Source: JAKSSE01 sp045597645
GTDB lineage: Bacteria; Bacillota; Clostridia; Lachnospirales; Lachnospiraceae
Direction of reading: 5' to 3'
Length of the DNA stretch: 22,154 nucleotides
Assembly (NCBI GenBank): GCA_045597645.1
Contig: JAZLKM010000061.1
Location: 1 to 22,154 of the forward strand
Shown here in pieces: positions 7,396-15,270 of the stretch. Position numbers and translations under genes: made by a program. The first letter of the stretch is position 1. Every line of letters begins with the position of its first letter. The notes beneath the pieces are model-generated. The model was not told where the DNA came from, did not search any database, and saw only the letters and a program-made list of their open reading frames with translations.

Positions 7396-8301
7396 ATGAA
7401 AGATTTTTTAAAAAACACCTGGCAACATAGAGCCCACGTAGTAATGGCGTTGCCGGCATTCCTGGTGCTTTTCTTCATCATGTATGTGCCGATGTCAGGT
7501 CTTGTGCTAGCATTTAAGTCATTTGACTTCAAACTTGGAATTTTCGGAAGCCCGTGGTGCGGCATCGACAACTTCAAGTACCTAATAGCTGCAAAGGGAG
7601 ACTTCATCGAGTTCACTAGAAATACACTTATGTATTATGCGATCTTCACAGTAATCGGTACAACCCTTAATGTAGTACTGGCTATCGCAATTGACCAGTT
7701 CGCATTTAAGAAGGTCGGAAAAGTAATGCAGACCTTGATGATTATTCCGGTATTCATCTCTTATGCAGCAGTACAGTTTATCGTATATGCATTCATAAGC
7801 TCAGACACAGGTCTTATCAATAGTACCTTCGGAACTTCAGTTTCGTTTTATTCAGAACCGAAGCTTTGGCCTTTGATTCTTACAATCGTAAAGATATGGA
7901 ACAGCGTAGGTTACGGTTCAGTTCTTTACATGTCAGTGTTAGCAGGTATTGATACCTCGCTTTATGAGGCCGCTGAGATTGACGGTGCCAACAGATGGCA
8001 GAAGATTTGGCACATTACATTGCCAGCATTGATTCCGATGATCACCGTAATGCTTCTTCTTTCAGTCGGTGGAATTATGAGATCTGATACAGGTCTTTTC
8101 TACCAGGTAACAAGAAACAATGGTCAGCTGTTCTCAACCACACGAGTTATTGACTCATACGTATTGAACGCAATCTTGCATAGTACTAACTTTGGATTTA
8201 CGGCTGCAACCAGCCTCTTCCAGTCAGTTGTTGGTCTTCTTATGATGTTGCTAGCCAACGGATTAGTTCGTAAGATTCAGCCTGATAATGCACTATTCTA
8301 A
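7396..8301 (+). CDS. ABC sugar transporter permease, LplB type
   Basis: The product has 301 residues, with AAAGGAGAGGG just before the ATG. It has about six hydrophobic segments (for example residues 15-37, 76-100 and 113-135). The conserved EAA loop reads YEAAEIDGANRWQKIWHITL near residue 193, where the permease contacts the ATPase. The sequence around residues 215-260 (GGIMRSDTGLFYQVTRNNG) is typical of the LplB subfamily of polysaccharide and oligosaccharide importers. It pairs with the permease 14 bases downstream. Substrate unknown; manno-oligosaccharide is inferred from context. Confidence 0.93.
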   Translation: MKDFLKNTWQHRAHVVMALPAFLVLFFIMYVPMSGLVLAFKSFDFKLGIFGSPWCGIDNFKYLIAAKGDFIEFTRNTLMYYAIFTVIGTTLNVVLAIAIDQFAFKKVGKVMQTLMIIPVFISYAAVQFIVYAFISSDTGLINSTFGTSVSFYSEPKLWPLILTIVKIWNSVGYGSVLYMSVLAGIDTSLYEAAEIDGANRWQKIWHITLPALIPMITVMLLLSVGGIMRSDTGLFYQVTRNNGQLFSTTRVIDSYVLNAILHSTNFGFTAATSLFQSVVGLLMMLLANGLVRKIQPDNALF

Positions 8302-8315
8302 GGGAGGAGAAGAAA

Positions 8316-9248
8316 ATGGCCGCAAAGAAAGATAAAAGTTTGGATCTGATGCCATCGAAGACTGAAAAGAACGGTGTACATCAGTATGTATTAGGATTTT
8401 TCCTTCTGCTTTATACCTTGTTCTGTGCACTTCCGGTATTGCTTGCATTCATTGCAGCATTCACTGATGAGAAGACCATTAACAAGAACGGATTTAGCTT
8501 CTTCCCGGAGAAGTGGTCACTGTCAGGTGTAAATGCAGTACTTAGATATGGAAAGCAGCTGCTTCAGTCATATGGAATTACAATTTTCATCACTGTAGCA
8601 GGAACCTTCCTCGGACTTCTGATTATGTCAATGTTTGCATACTCAATCAGTAGACCAGGATTCAGACTTTCAAGATTTTTATCAGTATTTCTGTTGATAC
8701 CGATGCTGTTCAACGGTGGTACACTTTCAGGATACATCATCTTCACAAGCTACTATCACTTGAAGGATAGCCTGTGGCTGCTGATACTTCCTCTCTGTGT
8801 TACTACAATGAATGTAATCATCTTGAGGACATACATAGCTAACAGTATTCCGCTAGAGCTTATGGAGGCAGCTAAGATCGATGGAGCAGGAGAGTACAGA
8901 ACTTTCTTCCAGATTACACTTCCGCTTCTTAAGCCTTCACTTGCAGCAGTTGGTTTCATGATGGCTACCACATATTGGAATGATTGGCAGAACGCACTTC
9001 TGTATATCACATCTAATAATAAGAAGCCGCTTCAGCTCCTGCTTGTTAACATTCAGAAGTCAATCGAGTTCCTTCTGAATAACAACAACGTACCTACAGC
9101 AGCTAGAGCAGCAATGGGTGGTACCATACCACAGTATTCATCTACTATGGCTACGGTTATCGTCGTAATCGCACCGATTATGGTTGTATATCCGTTCTTC
9201 CAGAAGTACTTTATCAAGGGCTTGACAGTGGGTTCAGTAAAGGGCTAA
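8316..9248 (+). CDS. ABC sugar transporter permease, YtcP type
   Basis: The product has 310 residues, with GGGAGGAG just upstream. After a hydrophilic N-terminus of about 25 residues there are about six membrane segments. The EAA loop MEAAKIDGAGEYRTFFQITL lies near residue 187. The pattern FSFFPEKWSLSGVNAVL and the final FQKYFIKGLTVGSVKG are typical of the YtcP/CarB-like partner of LplB permeases. It forms the second half of the translocation channel. No ATP-binding subunit is encoded nearby; such systems usually share an MsmK/MsiK-like ATPase encoded elsewhere. Confidence 0.93.
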   Translation: MAAKKDKSLDLMPSKTEKNGVHQYVLGFFLLLYTLFCALPVLLAFIAAFTDEKTINKNGFSFFPEKWSLSGVNAVLRYGKQLLQSYGITIFITVAGTFLGLLIMSMFAYSISRPGFRLSRFLSVFLLIPMLFNGGTLSGYIIFTSYYHLKDSLWLLILPLCVTTMNVIILRTYIANSIPLELMEAAKIDGAGEYRTFFQITLPLLKPSLAAVGFMMATTYWNDWQNALLYITSNNKKPLQLLLVNIQKSIEFLLNNNNVPTAARAAMGGTIPQYSSTMATVIVVIAPIMVVYPFFQKYFIKGLTVGSVKG

Positions 9249-9311
9249 TAATCCGATACGACAGACTGTTGAACTATATAACTAATCAAAATGAGTTAAA
9301 TCAGGTATTCC

Positions 9312-9335
9312 CGGCTATGCAATAGTGTGTAGCCG
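9312..9335 (+). other. Hairpin between permease and binding-protein genes
   Basis: CGGCTA (9312-9317) pairs with TAGCCG (9330-9335), extended inward by TGC/GTG with two wobbles, giving about 9 bp with no T tract. It lies in the 118-base gap before the binding-protein gene. It may stabilise or direct processing of the mRNA so that the binding protein is made in excess, as is known for other binding-protein-dependent operons. Confidence 0.5.
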
Positions 9336-9366
9336 TAGAATATAGAGAAAAAGGAGGAATTTACTC

Positions 9367-10914
9367 ATGAGAAAAAACACACTTACTAAGGTCGGATCTG
9401 CTCTTCTTGTAGCAGCTATGACCGCAACCATGCTTGCAGGTTGTGGAAACACTGCAGCACCGGCAACTACCGATGCTCCAGCAGCTTCTACTCCAGCAGC
9501 TTCTACCGATGCTCCAGCAGCTGATACTGCAGCACCGGCAGGCGAGGCAGTAACCATCGCACTTTATCGTGACTGCTTCAACATCGCTCCAACAGATCAG
9601 AGCACTGTAGTTCAGGATGCAATCAATGCATATCTTGAGGAGCTTGGCGCAGGCGTACGTATCACCATGACAGATATCTCTTCTGGTGAGTATGCTGACA
9701 AGATCACCCCAGCTCTTGCATCTGGAGAGATCAATCTTCTTTGGACTGCTTCATGGCAGAGTGGTATCGGTACCAACGATCTGTACAAGGCAAACGGTGT
9801 ATATGATCTTACCGATCTCCTTCCAGGAACCGCACTTTATGATTCAATGGACGCTGGACAGTGGGAAGCTTCTAAGTACGGCGGAAGAAACTACTTCGTA
9901 CCTGTATACAAGGACAACGTAGAAGGTTATGACTTCATGTTCCGTAAGGAAATCGTTGATGCTCATGGCTGGGATCTTTCTACCGTAAAGACTCTTGCAG
10001 ATATTGAGCCAATGCTTGCAGATGCTAAGGCTGATGGCCTCAAGTATCCTCTTCTTCTTCAGAAGACCGCTATGTTCTACAGATGGTACATCGATTCATT
10101 CGATTTCTTCACTGGTGATGCTACCTCTAACTGGGTTGCTGTAGATCGTAAGACCAATGAAGTTGTTGATACCATCCTTACCGATGAGTACCTTGAGTAC
10201 TGCAACATCATCGCTGACTTCCGTTCAAAGGGTTACATCTCAGAGGACGAGGTTCAGAAGGTAACAACTGATACTACTACTCAGACTCAGGATTGGGCAG
10301 TTTCTTGGTGGACAGACGTTCCAAACAACGCTGAGGCAAATGGACGTTATCTCCAGGAAGTAGTTATGGCTCCAGCAGGTAACAGATATCTTCACACTGA
10401 TTCAATGCTTGGTTCATGCTACTGCGTAACCTCAAACAGCACTGATGAGCAGGCAAAGGCAGCTGTAGAGTTCCTTGGACTCCTTTACACTGATAAGAAG
10501 CTTGCAGATATGTACACCTACGGTATCGAAGGTACCGACTTCAACTATGATTCTGACGGTTATGTAGAGAAGGTAGCAGACGCTGGATACAACCACTCAA
10601 TGTGGGAGTCAGCTAACGCAACTGTTGTAACTTGCGAGAACTCTTCTCCATACACCCCACAGATGTACATCGACTTCAACTCATCAGCTCTTATCTCTTG
10701 CGCTAACGGCTTCAAGTTCGATAAGACTCCTGTAGATACTCAGTACACCGCTTGCCAGGCACTGTTTGATCAGTATGGATTCGCTCTTGAGACCGGTGGT
10801 GTTGCTCCTGATAAGGTAGCAGCTACTATCGAAGAGTACCAGGCAAAGCTTGATGCAGCTGGTTACCAGGATGTACTTGCTGAGTTCCAGAAGCAGTACA
10901 ACGACTGGAAGTAA
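9367..10914 (+). CDS. Sugar ABC transporter substrate-binding lipoprotein
   Basis: The product has 515 residues, with AAAGGAGGA upstream. The signal peptide ends in MLAGC with Cys26 as lipid anchor. A flexible Ala/Pro/Thr/Ser linker (about 27-60) leads to a family 1 extracellular solute-binding domain beginning VTIALYRDCFNIAPTD. Length, and genomic pairing with LplB/YtcP permeases, fit the LplA-like group. Many aromatic residues (Trp/Tyr) could line a sugar site. Codon choice is strongly biased and repetitive (CTT, GTA, ACC), suggesting high expression, as expected for a binding protein. It would deliver an oligosaccharide to the two permeases upstream; a beta-mannoside is inferred from the mannosidase. 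Confidence 0.93.
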   Translation: MRKNTLTKVGSALLVAAMTATMLAGCGNTAAPATTDAPAASTPAASTDAPAADTAAPAGEAVTIALYRDCFNIAPTDQSTVVQDAINAYLEELGAGVRITMTDISSGEYADKITPALASGEINLLWTASWQSGIGTNDLYKANGVYDLTDLLPGTALYDSMDAGQWEASKYGGRNYFVPVYKDNVEGYDFMFRKEIVDAHGWDLSTVKTLADIEPMLADAKADGLKYPLLLQKTAMFYRWYIDSFDFFTGDATSNWVAVDRKTNEVVDTILTDEYLEYCNIIADFRSKGYISEDEVQKVTTDTTTQTQDWAVSWWTDVPNNAEANGRYLQEVVMAPAGNRYLHTDSMLGSCYCVTSNSTDEQAKAAVEFLGLLYTDKKLADMYTYGIEGTDFNYDSDGYVEKVADAGYNHSMWESANATVVTCENSSPYTPQMYIDFNSSALISCANGFKFDKTPVDTQYTACQALFDQYGFALETGGVAPDKVAATIEEYQAKLDAAGYQDVLAEFQKQYNDWK

Positions 10915-10937
10915 GATTTGAGATTTAAGAAATGTAT

Positions 10938-10987
10938 AGGGCTCTTCTGAGGAAGAGCCCTCCCTGAAGGGAACATTTTCTTTTTCT
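10938..10987 (+). terminator. Rho-independent terminator of the transporter operon (first of two)
   Basis: A perfect 10-bp stem AGGGCTCTTC (10938-10947) and GAAGAGCCCT (10952-10961) with loop TGAG is followed by a small TCCC-TGAA-GGGA hairpin (10961-10972) and a T-rich tract. Confidence 0.85.
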
Positions 10988-11004
10988 ACATTTTCATACT
11001 CCTT

Positions 11005-11038
11005 AACCCCTCTCAGAAATGAGAGGGGTTTTGATTTT
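11005..11038 (+). terminator. Second terminator of the transporter operon
   Basis: A perfect 10-bp stem AACCCCTCTC (11005-11014) and GAGAGGGGTT (11021-11030) with a 6-base loop is followed by TTGATTTTT. Together with the hairpin 45 bases upstream it forms a tandem terminator that insulates metF. Confidence 0.8.
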
Positions 11039-11061
11039 TAAAATTGCTAATGAAGCGTAGA

Positions 11062-11088
11062 GAGCTTGTAATCCTCATTTACAAGCTC
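11062..11088. promoter_or_regulatory. Inverted repeat overlapping the metF -35 region
   Basis: GAGCTTGTAA (11062-11071) and TTACAAGCTC (11079-11088) are perfect 10-bp inverted repeats with a 7-base spacer. The right arm overlaps the -35 hexamer of the metF promoter, and a further AGCTTGT lies just after the -10 (11110-11116). There is no T tract, so an operator is more likely than a terminator. The binding factor is unknown. Confidence 0.5.
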
Positions 11089-11107
11089 ATCCAATATGTG
11101 CTATAAT
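11078..11107 (+). promoter_or_regulatory. Promoter of metF
   Basis: TTTACA (11078-11083), an 18-base spacer and TATAAT (11102-11107), preceded by TGC as an extended -10. The start point would be near 11114, giving a leader of about 70 bases. Confidence 0.75.
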
Positions 11108-11132
11108 ACAGCTTGTTCAGAAATTGTATTAC

Positions 11133-11164
11133 AGGGCTGACCATGTGCTTAGTTAGCCTTTTTT
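11133..11164 (+). terminator. Terminator-like hairpin in the metF leader (possible attenuator)
   Basis: AGGGCTGAC (11133-11141) pairs over 9 bp, including two G-T wobbles, with GTTAGCCTT (11152-11160) and is followed by T to 11164. It lies between the metF promoter and the metF start, so it could cut off transcription before the gene. No aptamer of a known riboswitch class is recognisable in the short upstream part. Confidence 0.5.
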
Positions 11165-11183
11165 ATTGTTATTAAGGAGTGAC

Positions 11184-12038
11184 ATGCTTAAAGAGACTAA
11201 GAACGAAAGAGGAGCATTTTCATTAGAAATATTTCCTCCGAAAAAGGAAGAAGAATTTGAAAATGTATACAAGGTATTAGATGAATTGTCAGAGCTTAAG
11301 CCTGAATTTATATCTGTAACTTACGGCGCAGGTGGCTCAAGGGCTGGAAAGACAATAGAAATCTGCAGTTATATAAAAAAGACTCTTGGAATAGATACAA
11401 TTGCACACATGACCTGCGTTGGTAGCAGAAAGGATAGTATTCTGGAGATTGCTTCGCAAATGAAGAGTGCAGGGATTGATGCAGTGCTGGCACTTCGTGG
11501 GGACAGACCCAGCTACATGACGGATGAGCAGTTCGATAGCAGAGAGTTCGCGCACGCTACAGACCTTATGGAGTTCCTGAAGGCTAATACAGACCTTCAG
11601 ATTGCAGGAGCAGCATATCCGGAGAAGCATCCGGAGTCGTCATGCCTTGAGGATGATATTAAGTATATGCTGCTGAAGCAGCAGATGGGCGCCGATATGC
11701 TGGTTTCGCAGATGTTTTTCGATAATAATCTGTTTTACAGTTTCTTGGAAAAGGCAGATAAGGCTGGATTAGTAATTCCTGTCTGCGCGGGGATAATGCC
11801 TATTACTTCAGCGAAGCAGCTTGGCACAACCGTTACCTTATCTGGCTCAAGTATACCTAAGGCTCTGGCTGATATCATTGCGAAATATGGCGATGATAAA
11901 GACGATATGAGAAAAGCAGGAATCGATTATTGCATTAGGCAGATTAGGGATTTGAATGACAAGGGAGTATTTGATATACATCTATACTCAATGAATAAGC
12001 CGAAGACGACAAGAGAGATAGCGGAGGGCATAAAATAA
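11184..12038 (+). CDS. metF: 5,10-methylenetetrahydrofolate reductase
   Basis: The product has 284 residues, the usual length of bacterial MetF. The ATG at 11184 follows AAGGAG (11174-11179); an in-frame ATG six codons upstream has no ribosome binding site. Family motifs are FSLEIFPPKK (Glu15, the catalytic-acid position), FISVTYGAGGSRAGKT, IAHMTCVG, DAVLALRGDRP and MGADMLVSQMFFDN. It reduces methylene-THF to methyl-THF, a flavin-dependent step feeding methionine synthesis or, in some Clostridia, one-carbon metabolism. It is a single gene with its own promoter and a hairpin leader. Confidence 0.95.
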   Translation: MLKETKNERGAFSLEIFPPKKEEEFENVYKVLDELSELKPEFISVTYGAGGSRAGKTIEICSYIKKTLGIDTIAHMTCVGSRKDSILEIASQMKSAGIDAVLALRGDRPSYMTDEQFDSREFAHATDLMEFLKANTDLQIAGAAYPEKHPESSCLEDDIKYMLLKQQMGADMLVSQMFFDNNLFYSFLEKADKAGLVIPVCAGIMPITSAKQLGTTVTLSGSSIPKALADIIAKYGDDKDDMRKAGIDYCIRQIRDLNDKGVFDIHLYSMNKPKTTREIAEGIK

Positions 12039-12099
12039 AAAGGACACCGCCGGTTGAATGGAATAATTAGTTCATTCATTCATATCAGAGGTATCCTTT
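12032..12099 (-). terminator. Probable terminator of the minus-strand DUF1836 gene
   Basis: On the minus strand, AAAGGATACC (12099-12090) pairs with GGTGTCCTTT (12048-12039) with one mismatch, and a smaller hairpin lies in the loop (around 12055-12078). TTTTTATTTTA then follows, overlapping the metF stop region. It lies 48 bases after the DUF1836 stop. The genes converge here, so it may also slow metF transcription. Confidence 0.5.
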
Positions 12100-12146
12100 G
12101 AAACAGTTATTTAAAAATAGCTAATTGGGCAGATTATATTATGCCA

Positions 12147-12770
12147 TTACTTATCCTTATCCTTACCTTCATCCTCCTCAGAGGTTCTGAAGGTCTGATC
12201 AATGATAGTCTCAACAATCTTTTTCTTGATGTAGACCTCAAAACTGAGGTAAGAGATAAGAGCGAAGTTATGAAGCATATCAGTGGCTTCCTCAGGAGCG
12301 TCCTCAAAGGTCTTGCGGCTGGCCTGGAATTTGCGTATTACATCTTTGGTAATGTAGTCGCCGGCATCCTTTTGAAGAGCGAATATCTCGTCATATATCT
12401 CACCGAGCGAAGGAGTAGAGCTGTTGGCGAAGAAGTTATCAGTCAATGGATTAAGTATCTCCTCGACATCGCCGATGGACAGGAAATTTTTAAGATAATA
12501 TATAAAGATAAGGGTCAGCACATGCTCCTTGGTATATTTCTTTTTCTCAGGCGCAGGCAGAAGATGTGATTTAACATAGTTGTTAATCATTGTCTTGGTG
12601 ATGGCCTTATCCTCAGGACTGCGCTTGCTGGGCTTTAACTGCTCGTCAAGGAAGGTAGTGACCTGATCGATATACAGATCAATGTTAGGAATTGCATCTG
12701 GATTGATATAGTCCAGGGCGTTAAGTGAGTCAATGATCTTTCTTAACAGAATGCGATCTTCATTTGACAT
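12147..12770 (-). CDS. DUF1836 domain-containing protein
   Basis: The product has 207 residues. The ATG at 12770 is chosen because AAAGGAAC precedes it on the minus strand; the frame stays open further upstream but lacks a ribosome site and crosses the likely promoter. The body looks mostly helical, with KYTKEHVLTLIFIYYLKNFLSIGDVEEIL (12 to 20 residues of it characteristic), a pattern I recognise from DUF1836. Relatives in Firmicutes are predicted to have a MerR-like winged-helix region, so DNA binding is possible. The C-terminus is highly charged (SEEDEGKDKDK). It is divergent from pcrA and its promoter holds a large inverted repeat, which suggests autoregulation. Confidence 0.85.
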   Translation of the reverse strand: MSNEDRILLRKIIDSLNALDYINPDAIPNIDLYIDQVTTFLDEQLKPSKRSPEDKAITKTMINNYVKSHLLPAPEKKKYTKEHVLTLIFIYYLKNFLSIGDVEEILNPLTDNFFANSSTPSLGEIYDEIFALQKDAGDYITKDVIRKFQASRKTFEDAPEEATDMLHNFALISYLSFEVYIKKKIVETIIDQTFRTSEEDEGKDKDK

Positions 12771-12806
12771 GATGTAGTTCCTTTCTCTATGAAATGGAAT
12801 AAATAT

Positions 12807-12844
12807 GATACCATAAAAATGACATAGATAGATTATATGGTATC
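12807..12844. promoter_or_regulatory. Large inverted repeat in the DUF1836-pcrA divergent region
   Basis: GATACCATA (12807-12815) and TATGGTATC (12836-12844) are perfect 9-bp arms separated by 20 bases. The right arm overlaps the -10 of the minus-strand promoter and the left arm lies just past the expected start point, a typical repressor arrangement. The binding protein is not known; the DUF1836 product is the nearest candidate. Confidence 0.5.
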
Positions 12845-12860
12845 GAATACTAGATATCAA
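12832..12860 (-). promoter_or_regulatory. Promoter of the DUF1836 gene
   Basis: On the minus strand TTGATA (12860-12855), a 17-base spacer and a perfect TATAAT (12837-12832) form a near-consensus sigma-A promoter. Transcription would start near 12825, giving a leader of about 55 bases. Confidence 0.75.
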
Positions 12861-12906
12861 GAAATGAGTGTTTTTTCTATATAAAAAGAGCATAGCAGGA
12901 GTGTAA

Positions 12907-15168
12907 ATGGACTATAGCGGATTAAACGAACCTCAAAAAGAAGGTGTGATGACAACAGAAGGGCCGGTTCTGATACTTGCTGGAGCGGGCTCTGGCAAGA
13001 CTCGAGTACTTATGCATAGGGCAGCACATCTCATTGAGGAGGGCGTGAGGCCATATCATATATTGGCGATTACATTTACTAATAAGGCTGCCAAAGAGAT
13101 GCAGGAACGAATCGACAATATGATGGGGGCCGAGGCGCTGGGGATGTGGATATCCACATTTCATTCACTGTGCGTGCGAATACTCAGGCAGACCATTGAC
13201 GTAATCGGATATACTACCAACTTTTCCATATATGATGCTGACGATCAGAAAGCGTTAATTAAGGATGTGTGTAAACAATTGAACATCGACACCAAGCAGT
13301 ATAAGGAAAAGATGTTCATGGGAGCTATCTCTAGAGCGAAGGATAGCCTCATATCGGTGGAGGAATTCGAGTCAGTTGGCGGCTACGATATGTCACACAA
13401 GCTTCAGGCCAGAGTGTACCGAAAGTATCAAGAGCAGCTGAAGAAAAATAACGCGCTGGACTTTGATGACTTGATTTTCCGAACAGTTGATGTGTTCAGG
13501 AAAGATGAAGAAATACTAAAGCATTATCAGGACAGATTCCAGTATATTATGGTGGATGAGTACCAGGATACAAACCATGCGCAGTTTGAACTGGTAAGGC
13601 TCCTGGCGGGTTCGAGACAGAACCTGTGTGTAGTGGGTGACGATGATCAGAGTATCTACAAGTTTAGGGGTGCCAACATCTACAATATCCTGAACTTTGA
13701 GGAGCATTTTCCAAAAGCCAAGGTAATTAAGCTGGAGGAAAATTACAGAAGTACCCAGAATATATTGGATGCAGCGAACGCAGTAATCCATAACAATAAA
13801 GAGCGCAAGGACAAGACGCTTTGGACAGGCAACGGAAGAGGCGAGCCAGTGAAGTTCAAGGTATTTGATACGGCTTACGAGGAGGCTGAGGCCATAGTCT
13901 ATGACATAAAGCGCAAGCGCCGTGAGACGGATGTGGATTACAAGGATTGCGCTATACTGTATCGTACCAACGCACAGTCACGAATTTTGGAAGAAAAATT
14001 CATAGGGGCCAACGTACCCTATAAGATAGTGGGCGGCATCAATTTCTACAGCAGAAAAGAAATCAAGGATGTGCTGGCGTACCTAAAGACCATAGATAAT
14101 GCGCAGGATGACCTGGCAGTAAGGCGAATACTTAATGTGCCTAAGCGAGGCATAGGCGCAACGTCTGTAGCGAAAATACAGACTTATGCGGACCTGGAGG
14201 CAATCACGTTTTATGAGGCACTCTCTGAGGCGGATGAGATAGCCGGAGTAGGGCCTACAGCTAAGAAAATCACACCTTTTGTTAATCTCATAAGAGTGGC
14301 CAGAGCGAAGGTGGGTCAGATGCCGGTTGCGCGGCTGATAGAAGAGCTGATGGAGGATACGGGATATATTGCTGAGCTCCGTGCAGAACGCACAGAGGAG
14401 GCGGAGGACCGAATCGCCAACATAGAAGAGCTTATATCAAAAGCCGCTGACTATGACAGCGTGGCAGATGACTATTCGCTGTCAGGATTTCTAGAGGAAG
14501 TGGCGTTGGTAGCTGACATTGACAGCCTGGATGAAGATAGTAATTATGTCACGATGATGACGCTTCACAGTGCCAAGGGATTGGAATTTGACAATGTATA
14601 TATGAGTGGTATGGAGGATGGACTTTTTCCAAGCTTCATGAGCATCACATCACCAGATGCTAAGGAAGAGCTGGAGGAGGAGAGGCGTCTGTGCTACGTA
14701 GGTATAACAAGAGCCAAAAAGGATCTGACCATGACGGCAGCTAACTGCAGGATGGTCAACGGCGAGACCAGATACTCGAGGGTATCGAGGTTCGTTCAGG
14801 AAATACCAGAGGAATTAATCACCCTTGAGGGACGGGGTAATTACAATAGACAGGAGGAGAGATACACCGTGGAAAGTTCAAGAAAAGAAAGCAAAGATAA
14901 TACTCCAGGAGGATACAGCCGAGCAAGCCGTGCAGAGACTATGCGCGCACCAAGTGGTGCAGAAGTGGCACTGAAGAAGGCAAAGGACCTGGCAGCTGCA
15001 GGCGCACCTGACTATGCTGTAGGGGACACCGTAAAGCACATTAAGTTCGGCGAGGGCAAGGTGCTTGAGATGGTAGATGGCGGCAAAGATTACGAGGTAA
15101 CCGTTGATTTTGGCGGTTATGGTGTTAAGAAAATGTTTGCTAGCTTCGCAAAGCTTAAAAAGATGTAA
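12907..15168 (+). CDS. pcrA: ATP-dependent DNA helicase PcrA (UvrD/Rep superfamily 1)
   Basis: The product has 753 residues, the usual length. CAGGAG lies just before the ATG. Helicase motifs appear in order: Q motif near LNEPQ, Walker A GAGSGKT (26-32), ITFTNKAAKEM, motif II VDEYQDTN (Asp217, Glu218), motif III VGDDDQSIYKFRGA, motif IV ENYRSTQNI, motif V VTMMTLHSAKGLEFD and motif VI RRLCYVGITRAKKDL. The C-terminal 50 residues (VGDTVKHIKFGEGKV onward) match the Tudor-like module by which PcrA/UvrD contacts RNA polymerase. It unwinds DNA 3'-5' in repair, removal of RecA filaments and plasmid replication. The upstream promoter is weak by eye (TATATA near 12878). Confidence 0.96.
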   Translation: MDYSGLNEPQKEGVMTTEGPVLILAGAGSGKTRVLMHRAAHLIEEGVRPYHILAITFTNKAAKEMQERIDNMMGAEALGMWISTFHSLCVRILRQTIDVIGYTTNFSIYDADDQKALIKDVCKQLNIDTKQYKEKMFMGAISRAKDSLISVEEFESVGGYDMSHKLQARVYRKYQEQLKKNNALDFDDLIFRTVDVFRKDEEILKHYQDRFQYIMVDEYQDTNHAQFELVRLLAGSRQNLCVVGDDDQSIYKFRGANIYNILNFEEHFPKAKVIKLEENYRSTQNILDAANAVIHNNKERKDKTLWTGNGRGEPVKFKVFDTAYEEAEAIVYDIKRKRRETDVDYKDCAILYRTNAQSRILEEKFIGANVPYKIVGGINFYSRKEIKDVLAYLKTIDNAQDDLAVRRILNVPKRGIGATSVAKIQTYADLEAITFYEALSEADEIAGVGPTAKKITPFVNLIRVARAKVGQMPVARLIEELMEDTGYIAELRAERTEEAEDRIANIEELISKAADYDSVADDYSLSGFLEEVALVADIDSLDEDSNYVTMMTLHSAKGLEFDNVYMSGMEDGLFPSFMSITSPDAKEELEEERRLCYVGITRAKKDLTMTAANCRMVNGETRYSRVSRFVQEIPEELITLEGRGNYNRQEERYTVESSRKESKDNTPGGYSRASRAETMRAPSGAEVALKKAKDLAAAGAPDYAVGDTVKHIKFGEGKVLEMVDGGKDYEVTVDFGGYGVKKMFASFAKLKKM

Positions 15169-15184
15169 ATTTTTGGTGAATATG

Positions 15185-15213
15185 TTTTTTTTACGCTACG
15201 AATATGCTATAAT
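15185..15213 (+). promoter_or_regulatory. Promoter of the small membrane protein gene
   Basis: TGCTATAAT (TATAAT at 15208-15213) is an extended -10. The -35 position 17 bases upstream is only a T run (15185-15190), so recognition would lean on the extended -10. Confidence 0.55.
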
Positions 15214-15270
15214 TTTAGCACATTAAGCATAATTTTCTATGCCGTTGGTTAGTGTAAAGGAGGGCATATT

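Noticed and set aside
11114..11183. Known riboswitch (SAM-I, THF or preQ1) in the metF leader
   Set aside because: The leader is about 70 bases and lacks the conserved core motifs of these classes; only a terminator-like hairpin is visible.
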